This document shows, in pieces, positions 1 to 5,309 of a stretch of 5,309 bases of DNA (position 1 is its first letter; every line of letters begins with the position of its first letter). The DNA is taken from the NCBI GenBank assembly GCA_017959525.1, contig JAGDAL010000073.1, positions 1 through 5,309 of the forward strand, in the 5' to 3' direction. The DNA is from Lachnospiraceae bacterium. GTDB lineage: Bacteria; Bacillota; Clostridia; Lachnospirales; Lachnospiraceae. The position numbers were made by a program, and so were the translations under genes. The notes under the pieces are model-generated. The model saw only the letters and a list, made by a program, of their open reading frames with translations. It did not search any database and had not been told where the DNA came from.

Positions 1-439
1 CCTCCGGATTCTTGTTGTGACGGCCGATAATGGTATTTAAGCCAAGGATACTATTCACCGGAGTCCGGATGTTATAGGACATGGTGGATAGGAACTCGTT
101 GGTATTCTCATTCTGTCGGCGGGCATCCAAATACTTCACCTGCTGACGACGGGCATAGATGGTTACCCGCTGCATAATCACAATCAGAAGGAACAATACG
201 GCAAAAATTGCCAGCGTGCCTCTGGAAAAAATCTCGTCTGCACGAATCTCCAAATCACCCCAGACAGAGTGATTGCTGTGAGGAAGTACAATGGCAAGAA
301 GGCTAAGAAGCACAACAAAGCCCACCAGCAAATCATAGACCCGCAGGATGGTCTCCCGTACTACACTCTCCGGAAGCCGGTCGTGGGAGGACTGGGAACG
401 GGATTTCTTATTTCTTTTTGTTTTATACAAGCATTTCAC
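1..439 (-). CDS. Membrane histidine kinase with Tyr in place of the catalytic His (partial, 3' end outside window)
   Basis: The first 146 residues are visible and the frame stays open to the left edge. The start is GTG at 439-437, preceded by AAGGAGG with a 9-nt spacer. It overlaps the upstream kinase's stop as GTGA, so the two are probably translationally coupled. A basic N-terminus (KTKRNKK) is followed by a membrane helix at about 31-52, a short external loop of about 20 residues, a second helix at about 74-90, and a charged cytoplasmic linker. A HisKA H-box then begins at about 116 (EFLSTMSYNIRTPVNSILG). It aligns directly with the neighbour's FLANMSHEIRTPVNTI, but the phospho-acceptor His is Tyr122 (TAT, 74-76) and the following acidic residue is Asn. 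Both flanks are well conserved, so this looks like a substitution in an intact gene, not decay. With almost no sensor loop, it may depend on the partner kinase for its signal. The ATPase and any receiver domain are not visible. The kinase-family call is firm; catalytic status is unknown. Confidence 0.88.
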   Translation of the reverse strand, partial: MKCLYKTKRNKKSRSQSSHDRLPESVVRETILRVYDLLVGFVVLLSLLAIVLPHSNHSVWGDLEIRADEIFSRGTLAIFAVLFLLIVIMQRVTIYARRQQVKYLDARRQNENTNEFLSTMSYNIRTPVNSILGLNTIIGRHNKNPE

Positions 440-2763
440 TGTTCACTTCCTCCTTCCTCAAATCGCTTCAGTATGAGTAACAGGCTCTGACGATCCAGTG
501 GCTTTACCAGATAGCCGTCGAATCCTTTTTCTTTTAAGGTGCCGGCATCCATATTGGCAGCCGTCATCATGACACAAGGCGGCACCAGGTTGCCCTCCTT
601 CCAGAGTTCATCCATCTTGACTCTGGTCTCTTCGCCGTTCATACCAGGCATCTGATGATCCATAAAAATAATATCGAAGGTTTCCTTCGCTAAGATTTCC
701 ATGGCTTCTTCGCCGCTATAGGCGTCGGTAATATCCACATTCTCGCCACGGAGCATTTCCTTGAATACCCGGTGGTTCATCTCCTCGTCATCCACCAATA
801 AGATGTGATGGGTCATGTTGGAAGATAATAGAATCGCATGCTCCACCGCGCGGGCATTTTTCTCACCGATCGGAGTCTCATCCACCAGCTGCTGCGGGAT
901 ACGAATGGTAATGGTGGTACCCACACCTTCATCGGATAACAGCTCCATCTCACCGTCCATCATACGCAAAAGCTCATCCACAAGGTTGGCATTGATTTCT
1001 TCCTCTTGCATCGGCACTCGGTTGCTGAAGATATCCATAATCTCCTGTTGCTTTTCCAACGGGATACCGCCGGCATTGTCTTCTACGGAAATCAAGAGCA
1101 AGATTTTCTCATCCGTCAGCGGCTTGTAATCCACCCGAATGGTAATAGTGCCATGCTCCACATTGGAAAAGGTATTGGCCAACACGTTCTCCAATACCCG
1201 TCGAATCTTGGCCTCATCACCGTTTAAGTAACTTGGCAGATTCGGATTGCAATGGAACTTCAGATTCAGATGCTTGGCATCATCGTGATACTTCTCTCCC
1301 AAGCGATACACGTCTCGTAAGAACCACACCATGTCATAATTGGAATGCTCGATGACCATATGCTTGGACGAAATCTTGGAATAATCCAGGATATCGTTAA
1401 TTAAGCTAAGAAGCTTCTTACTCTCCACCGTGGCATCGGAGGCCAACTGGCGAATCCGCTCATCCTCGGTAGCACGCCCAATCATAGCATTCGCAATCAG
1501 GATGGTATTGACCGGGGTACGAATCTCATGGGACATATTGGCCAGGAAGAGATTCTTGGTTCTGGCTTTGGTTTTCTCCGACTGTTCCTGTGACATGTAG
1601 AATGCACGCTGAGTCTGCAGCCAGATGTAATTGCAGGCAAAAAAGATCACCGTTCCAACCGCCAGGACAAATCCGTCTTCCGACTCCGGGAAGAAGTAGA
1701 ACTGCACCACTTCCACCAGAATGGAAATGAAAAATCCCACGAATCCGCCCACTACCCAATAAAGGTTGCGGAAGAGATCCCGTCTGGCCCGATAGATATC
1801 CACCAGAATCCACACGGCAAACAACACTGCCAACACCAAAAACAGGTGTATGAGCAGGATGAAACGCATGGCATCATAACCACCTAAGGTTAGAAGCATC
1901 TCAATAATCGTAAAGGACAAGCTGGCCAAACATACCGGCTGAATCATCTGCCAGTACAGACCATGAGAACACTCATCCATGTAGTACAACAGCGGCATCG
2001 GCAACAAGCTTAAGCAGATCAGCTCCATCCAATGCATCCAGGCCACATCCGTAAAGAAGATCTGGCAGATACAGGACTGCAGGATGAACCAGCCACCCAT
2101 GAACATACCGGCGTATCCTAAGAGCTTATAGCTTCGATTGATATGCACATGCGCTTCCCGGCTAAGACCAACACCAAGAAGGACTAAGCCGAAGAACAAA
2201 ACACCCATACCAAGAAGCACCACCGGAAGGCGATGGAAAAACATATAGGAGGCAATAGAGATTTTCTCTCCAATGGCCATACGGCCCACATAACCCTTAT
2301 AGGTCTTCAAGGGACTGGTATAAACCACGCGCAGCTCCTTGCCCCCATCCGTCTCATGCAACCGCACGAACTCCAGATGGTTGGCCGGAATATCCGTCAG
2401 GAAATAACTCTCCACATCATGGGAGACATCCCGCAACTCGCCTTCAATATAAACATCCGCTGATTGGAATGAACAATAATATCCCAGATACGTCCCTTCC
2501 GTGATCTGCTCCGGCAAAATGGTAATGGCCGTCAGATTCTCGGTATCCGGCACGTTGAAATTAGCCGGAAGGGTTACCACCGCCTTGGAACCTTCTGCGG
2601 ATTCCACGACAAATTCCCCCTCCAACGGCAGAGCCTTCGGAATCTCCCCGGGATATAAGAATAATCTGGATAGACATGCCACCATGTAAAATAAGAAAAA
2701 CATGACGGAACTGAAGAAAAACAATTCTCCGATTGTAAGTAGGATTTTCCTAATCTTTTCCAT
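436..2763 (-). CDS. 7TM hybrid sensor histidine kinase / response regulator
   Basis: A 775-residue inner-membrane signalling protein. Domains in order: N-terminal membrane helix (about 7-31); extracytoplasmic beta-rich sensor (about 37-174) resembling the jelly-roll of 7TMR-DISM proteins; seven membrane helices (about 179-384); HisKA with phospho-acceptor His412 in MSHEIRTP; an HATPase-like domain (about 516-624); and a receiver domain (about 652-770). The receiver has the acidic pair Asp658/Asp659, phospho-acceptor Asp702 (FMDHQMPG), Thr734 and Lys754, so it should be functional. The ATPase half is odd. The N-box asparagines 526 and 530 remain, but G1 reads DNAGGI instead of DxGxG, and the glycine-rich G2 box (GTGLGL) is replaced by EEEINANL with a shortened lid. 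It may bind ATP poorly or not at all. An in-frame ATG at 2775 would add four residues. I prefer 2763 because GGGGG lies 5 nt before it, whereas the 2775 ATG has no ribosome site. It is the first gene of an operon with the Tyr-substituted kinase. The ligand is not predictable. Confidence 0.93.
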   Translation of the reverse strand: MEKIRKILLTIGELFFFSSVMFFLFYMVACLSRLFLYPGEIPKALPLEGEFVVESAEGSKAVVTLPANFNVPDTENLTAITILPEQITEGTYLGYYCSFQSADVYIEGELRDVSHDVESYFLTDIPANHLEFVRLHETDGGKELRVVYTSPLKTYKGYVGRMAIGEKISIASYMFFHRLPVVLLGMGVLFFGLVLLGVGLSREAHVHINRSYKLLGYAGMFMGGWFILQSCICQIFFTDVAWMHWMELICLSLLPMPLLYYMDECSHGLYWQMIQPVCLASLSFTIIEMLLTLGGYDAMRFILLIHLFLVLAVLFAVWILVDIYRARRDLFRNLYWVVGGFVGFFISILVEVVQFYFFPESEDGFVLAVGTVIFFACNYIWLQTQRAFYMSQEQSEKTKARTKNLFLANMSHEIRTPVNTILIANAMIGRATEDERIRQLASDATVESKKLLSLINDILDYSKISSKHMVIEHSNYDMVWFLRDVYRLGEKYHDDAKHLNLKFHCNPNLPSYLNGDEAKIRRVLENVLANTFSNVEHGTITIRVDYKPLTDEKILLLISVEDNAGGIPLEKQQEIMDIFSNRVPMQEEEINANLVDELLRMMDGEMELLSDEGVGTTITIRIPQQLVDETPIGEKNARAVEHAILLSSNMTHHILLVDDEEMNHRVFKEMLRGENVDITDAYSGEEAMEILAKETFDIIFMDHQMPGMNGEETRVKMDELWKEGNLVPPCVMMTAANMDAGTLKEKGFDGYLVKPLDRQSLLLILKRFEEGGSEQ
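449..455 (-). promoter_or_regulatory. Shine-Dalgarno site of the second kinase, inside the first kinase gene
   Basis: On the minus strand this reads AAGGAGG, a perfect match to the 16S rRNA tail, 9 nt before the GTG at 439. It lies within the last codons of the hybrid kinase. It decides the GTG start: the ATG one frame over runs into a stop after three codons. Confidence 0.8.
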
Positions 2764-2768
2764 AGAAA

Positions 2769-2773
2769 CCCCC
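2769..2773 (-). promoter_or_regulatory. Probable G-rich ribosome binding site of the hybrid kinase
   Basis: On the minus strand GGGGG lies 5 nt before the ATG at 2763 and can pair with the CCUCC anti-SD using one G-U pair. It overlaps the alternative ATG at 2775, which has only T/A-rich sequence before it. This supports the shorter protein, but the site is not a canonical GGAGG. Confidence 0.5.
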
Positions 2774-2792
2774 ATAAACTGTATATAAAGAA

Positions 2793-2821
2793 ATTATACT
2801 AAACTATCCCCTACTTTACAA
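2793..2821 (-). promoter_or_regulatory. Vegetative (sigma-A type) promoter for the kinase operon
   Basis: On the minus strand the sequence reads TTGTAA, exactly 17 nt, then a perfect TATAAT. The -35 matches TTGACA at 4 of 6 positions. Transcription should begin near 2785, giving a leader of about 22 nt to the ATG at 2763. That fits the chosen start better than the ATG at 2775, which would leave a leader of about 10 nt without a ribosome site. Confidence 0.72.
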
Positions 2822-2886
2822 AGAAGATTACATCATTTAAAGTAAATGTGTATGCGATTTTATATCGAGACTTACAAGTAGACTTA
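2815..2886 (+). promoter_or_regulatory. Candidate operator/promoter region upstream of the Na/Pi cotransporter
   Basis: Two short direct repeats with a 12-bp period lie here: TTTACA (2815) and ATTACA (2827), and an exact GACTTA pair at 2869 and 2881. The second pair runs into the palindrome CTTATATAAG (2883-2892). The TTTACA pair resembles the TT(A/C/T)ACA units bound by Bacillus PhoP, which would suit a phosphate transporter, but the region is A/T-rich and chance matches are easy. The first unit overlaps the -35 of the divergent kinase promoter. No convincing -35/-10 pair for the plus-strand gene was found; TATATC at 2861-2866 is a weak -10 candidate. Confidence 0.22.
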
Positions 2887-2895
2887 TATAAGAAT

Positions 2896-2901
2896 GGAGA
2901 G
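2896..2901 (+). promoter_or_regulatory. Shine-Dalgarno site of the Na/Pi cotransporter
   Basis: GGAGAG lies 7 nt before the ATG at 2909 and fixes this start. The reading frame is coding-like immediately from that ATG. Confidence 0.7.
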
Positions 2902-2908
2902 ATAAATA

Positions 2909-4534
2909 ATGTCTATATTAGAATTCTTTTCAATGCTTGGCGGTGTCGGTTTGTTCCTCTACGGAATGACCATTATGTCTTCCGGATTGCAGAATGCAGC
3001 CGGTGACAAGATTCGTGTAATTTTGGAGCACGTAACTTCCAACAAGCTCATCGGTGTGATTTTAGGTATTGGCGTAACGGTATTGATTCAGTCATCCTCT
3101 GCCACCGATATGATGGTCATCGGTTTCGTTAACTCCGGTTTGATGACCTTGGCACAGGCGATTCTTGTCATCATGGGTGCGGACATCGGAACCACCATCA
3201 CTGCACAGATCACCGCGTTTGATTTGGCCAGCTTTGCACCAATCCTTCTTTTTGTTGGATGCATCATGTATCTGTTCATTAAGAAGCCTTATGTGAAGCA
3301 CATCGGATCCATCATCTTAGGTTTTGGTATGCTCTTCGTCGGCATTAGCTTAATCAAAGATGCCATTCGTCCGTTGGCACAGTCCCAGCCGTTCATTAAC
3401 TTCCTGTCCAGATTATCCAATCCGGCATTGGCAGTTCTGTTTGGTTTGGCATTTACCGCATTGTTACAGAGTTCCTCATCCTCTACTGTTATTTTCCAGG
3501 CATTTGCCATTCAGGGATTGTTGGAATACCACACCGCAGTATACTTAGTTATCGGTGCTGCTATCGGTTCCGTATTCCCGAACATCTTAGCCAGCCTGAC
3601 CACCAACCGTAACGGTAAGCGTACCGCTCTGTTGAACTTAACCTTCAACTTGTTCCGTGCCGGAATCTTATGCTTCCTGTTAGCGTTGTTCCCGGGTATT
3701 CTGGATTTGATCCAGAGTCTGTCTCCGAACGATATCGGACGTCAGATTGCGAATACCCACACCTTGTTCGCGATTTTTGCTGTATTGGTAATGCTTCCGT
3801 TCTCCGCGCAAATTGCCCGCTTAACCGAGAAGCTGATTCCAATCTTACCGGAAGAGACCCGTATGCTCGAAGGCAAGAAGCTCCAGTATATGGTTAGCCC
3901 GAAGAACACCCTTCCTTCTGTGGTGATTCGTCAGGCCATGTTGGAAATCACACGTCTTGGTCAGATGGCCAGAGACAACTTAGCAACTGCAGTGGAGTGC
4001 TTCTTCTCTCCTACCGATGAGCTGATGAGCCAGGTAGAAGACACCGAGAGCATCGTTGATTACCTGACCAATGAGATCAGTGATCGACTGATTGAGCTTC
4101 GTAACCAGGATATCTCCGAATCCGATATCTTCCGTGCAACGAAGCTGACCCTAATCTGCTCCAACTTCGAGCGTATCAGTGACCATGCAGAGAACATCAT
4201 TGAATACAAGCAGAAAATCACTTCTGCCAAGGAAGACTTCAGTAAGCCGGCCCGCAAAGAGTTACAGCACTTAGCGGAAGCCGCTATTAAGACCATTGAT
4301 GCAAGTATCGAAATCTTCTCTACTGAGAACTTCGATAAGTTACCGGAATGTGAAGCCTTAGAGGAAGCTGTTGATGAGTTGCAGCGCCAGATGAGTGAGA
4401 AGCATATCAACCGTCTCATGAAGGGCAAATGTGAACCGGCAGCCGGTGTGATCTTCACTGATATGACCACCGACTTAGAGCGTTGTTCCGATCACGCAAT
4501 CAACATTGCAACTGCATTAAAAACCACAAGATAA
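2909..4534 (+). CDS. Na/Pi cotransporter family protein with C-terminal PhoU-like domain
   Basis: Complete 541-residue membrane protein of the bacterial NptA/YjbB (type II Na/phosphate cotransporter, SLC34-related) family, expected to couple phosphate movement to sodium. The first about 310 residues contain two inverted-repeat transport units with the hallmark motifs QSSSAT (61-66) and QSSSSST (187-193). The first is followed by GADIGTTIT (90-98); in the second the equivalent reads GAAIGSVFPN (216-225), a departure from the usual GxNIGTT pattern. From about 335 the protein is soluble and helical and carries two PhoU-type signatures, ERISDHAENI (421-430) and ERCSDHAINI (524-533), with the Glu/Asp residues that hold metal clusters in PhoU. 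This layout matches typical full-length members. It is a single-gene unit ending at a strong hairpin. Arginine codons are heavily skewed to CGT (14 of 21), suggesting good expression; the kinase genes use mixed Arg codons. The family call is firm; transport direction (uptake or export) and phosphate regulation cannot be told from sequence. Confidence 0.95.
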   Translation: MSILEFFSMLGGVGLFLYGMTIMSSGLQNAAGDKIRVILEHVTSNKLIGVILGIGVTVLIQSSSATDMMVIGFVNSGLMTLAQAILVIMGADIGTTITAQITAFDLASFAPILLFVGCIMYLFIKKPYVKHIGSIILGFGMLFVGISLIKDAIRPLAQSQPFINFLSRLSNPALAVLFGLAFTALLQSSSSSTVIFQAFAIQGLLEYHTAVYLVIGAAIGSVFPNILASLTTNRNGKRTALLNLTFNLFRAGILCFLLALFPGILDLIQSLSPNDIGRQIANTHTLFAIFAVLVMLPFSAQIARLTEKLIPILPEETRMLEGKKLQYMVSPKNTLPSVVIRQAMLEITRLGQMARDNLATAVECFFSPTDELMSQVEDTESIVDYLTNEISDRLIELRNQDISESDIFRATKLTLICSNFERISDHAENIIEYKQKITSAKEDFSKPARKELQHLAEAAIKTIDASIEIFSTENFDKLPECEALEEAVDELQRQMSEKHINRLMKGKCEPAAGVIFTDMTTDLERCSDHAINIATALKTTR

Positions 4535-4538
4535 ACAA

Positions 4539-4566
4539 AAGCCCATGTGCAATTGCACATGGGCTT
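4539..4566. terminator. Bidirectional intrinsic terminator between convergent genes
   Basis: A perfect 28-bp palindrome (arms AAGCCCATGTGCAA and TTGCACATGGGCTT) lies in the 42-nt gap between two convergent stop codons. As RNA it folds into a stem of about 12 bp with an AAUU loop. The minus-strand copy is followed by TTTTGTTT, a good U-tract for the gene entering from the right. The plus-strand copy is followed by the weaker TTATTTA. It should therefore serve both the cotransporter and the 4577-5309 gene. Confidence 0.9.
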
Positions 4567-4576
4567 ATTTACTGCC

Positions 4577-5309
4577 TTATTCGTCGTAATAAATGCCTTC
4601 AAATACATCTTCTGCCTTCTGCTCTGCCACCGTCTGCGGCCAGCTTAGATCACAGGCAATCCGTACCCTGGTACCGTCTTCTGTCACACCCTCTACATAA
4701 GTGGCTGCATCGGATGCAAGAATGGTAATCTCACTTCCGGCCGGAAGCATCACGGCACTTCCATCCTCTGCATTTTCTGCCTCTAACTCTACCATGGTCG
4801 TTAAAGCGAATGGAGATACAATCTCATAAGCTTCCGAAACCGCTTTTGGCATGCCGCCAAAACCAATCTCATATTCCATACGACCTTCTGCTGTAGACAG
4901 AGGATTAATCACCTGCTCTAAATAGAAGCTCTGTGGATTTGAAAACGCATACCACTGTCTCGTGGTAATTCCAACATCTTCCGGTATTTTAGAGAACTGG
5001 GACGGCATGGCCGTTACCTGTACTTCTGCTAAGGTTCCCGGGAAGGTATCCACGTAATGCAGGCTCTTGCCATTGGATTCACACACGGCAATCACCGGTT
5101 CTGTTGCAAGACCTCCGGTCACCAGATAAATATAGAGATGACCGTCTCCATCGGAGATATAGTAGGGTTGAATCTCTTCCGCATTCAGATCCACTTCCAA
5201 GGTCTCATCCCCTAATACCACAGTGGCTCCATCGGCCATCGAGGTATCTTCCGATGCATCATCAAACCGCGGTAGGGTCTGTATAGTCTCATAGGTTCCA
5301 TCCCCATCA
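4577..5309 (-). CDS. Uncharacterised acidic protein, probably exported or surface-linked (partial, 5' end outside window)
   Basis: The frame is open from the right edge to TAA at 4579-4577, giving 243 residues of a C-terminal part. An internal ATG at 5239 exists, but it lacks a good ribosome site, and the frame continues upstream with similar acidic, DGDG-containing sequence, so the true start is probably beyond the window. The visible part is hydrophilic and strongly acidic, with alternating beta-type stretches (for example HLYIYLV and MEYEIGFGG) and no membrane helix. The last about 60 residues resemble a small SH3-like or lipoprotein-tail beta module: VMLPAGSEITI (186-196), TEDGTRVRI (209-217), then WPQTV (223-227) and a DVFEGIYY ending. 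From memory, similar tails close many uncharacterised Lachnospiraceae exported proteins; I cannot name a function. A signal peptide or lipobox would lie outside the window. It is convergent with the cotransporter and shares its terminator, so no operon link is implied. Confidence 0.8.
   Translation of the reverse strand, partial: DGDGTYETIQTLPRFDDASEDTSMADGATVVLGDETLEVDLNAEEIQPYYISDGDGHLYIYLVTGGLATEPVIAVCESNGKSLHYVDTFPGTLAEVQVTAMPSQFSKIPEDVGITTRQWYAFSNPQSFYLEQVINPLSTAEGRMEYEIGFGGMPKAVSEAYEIVSPFALTTMVELEAENAEDGSAVMLPAGSEITILASDAATYVEGVTEDGTRVRIACDLSWPQTVAEQKAEDVFEGIYYDE

Noticed and set aside
1..439. Second kinase as a decaying pseudogene because of the missing His
   Set aside because: The visible frame is uninterrupted, has a perfect ribosome site and conserved flanking motif residues; only the remainder beyond the window could show decay.
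269..490. 73-residue plus-strand open frame over the kinase junction
   Set aside because: It lies antisense to the second kinase's N-terminus, which has a strong SD, membrane helices and an H-box in the other frame; the plus frame has no family features.
815..1227. Overlapping plus-strand open frames inside the hybrid kinase
   Set aside because: They are antisense to well-recognised HisKA-ATPase-receiver sequence; Ser/Ile-rich composition is typical of a shadow frame.
2883..2892. CTTATATAAG as a -10 promoter element for the cotransporter
   Set aside because: A start about 7 nt downstream would fall on the ribosome site (2896-2901), leaving too short a leader; no matching -35 was found.
4060..4470. 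136-residue minus-strand open frame opposite the PhoU domain
   Set aside because: The plus strand carries two clear PhoU signatures here; the minus frame has no recognisable motif, no ribosome site noted, and shadow-type composition.
4577..5239. A complete 220-residue gene starting at ATG 5239
   Set aside because: The frame stays open for 23 more codons to the window edge with the same acidic, DGDG-rich character, and no good ribosome site precedes 5239, so a truncated longer gene is more likely.

Overview
The window looks like chromosomal DNA of a Firmicute, most likely a Lachnospiraceae-type Clostridia (Butyrivibrio/Roseburia-like). This is an inference from the styles of the proteins: a membrane hybrid histidine kinase with a jelly-roll plus seven-helix sensor, a PhoU-tailed Na/Pi cotransporter, and an acidic exported-type protein of a kind I associate with that family. 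AGGAGG-type ribosome sites and TATAAT/TTG-type promoters agree. No mobile element, CRISPR array, tRNA or rRNA was seen.

Layout. Positions 1-2763 hold a two-gene leftward operon. The first gene transcribed (436-2763, minus) is a 7TM hybrid histidine kinase with HisKA, ATPase-like and receiver domains. The second (1-439, minus, running off the left edge) is a two-helix histidine kinase that begins with GTG. It overlaps the first gene by 4 nt (GTGA) and has a perfect AAGGAGG ribosome site inside the first gene. A 145-bp divergent intergenic region (2764-2908) carries a clear promoter for the kinases (TTGTAA-N17-TATAAT) and two short 12-bp-period repeats in front of the next gene. Positions 2909-4534 (plus) encode a complete 541-residue Na/Pi cotransporter with a C-terminal PhoU-like domain. 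A perfect 28-bp palindrome (4539-4566) is a shared bidirectional terminator. From the right, 4577-5309 (minus) is the C-terminal part of an uncharacterised, probably surface or lipoprotein-type protein whose start is outside the window.

Most notable is that the two kinases look damaged in complementary ways. The hybrid kinase keeps its phospho-acceptor His412 and a complete receiver, but its ATP-binding half lacks a recognisable G2 box and has an altered G1 box. The neighbour has Tyr (Tyr122) exactly where the catalytic histidine should be. The translational overlap suggests the two are made together. I infer they may work as an obligate heterodimer in which the neighbour supplies ATPase function and the hybrid supplies the histidine and receiver. 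The neighbour's ATPase domain lies beyond the window, so this is untested here. The divergent position next to a phosphate transporter hints at, but does not show, a regulatory link.
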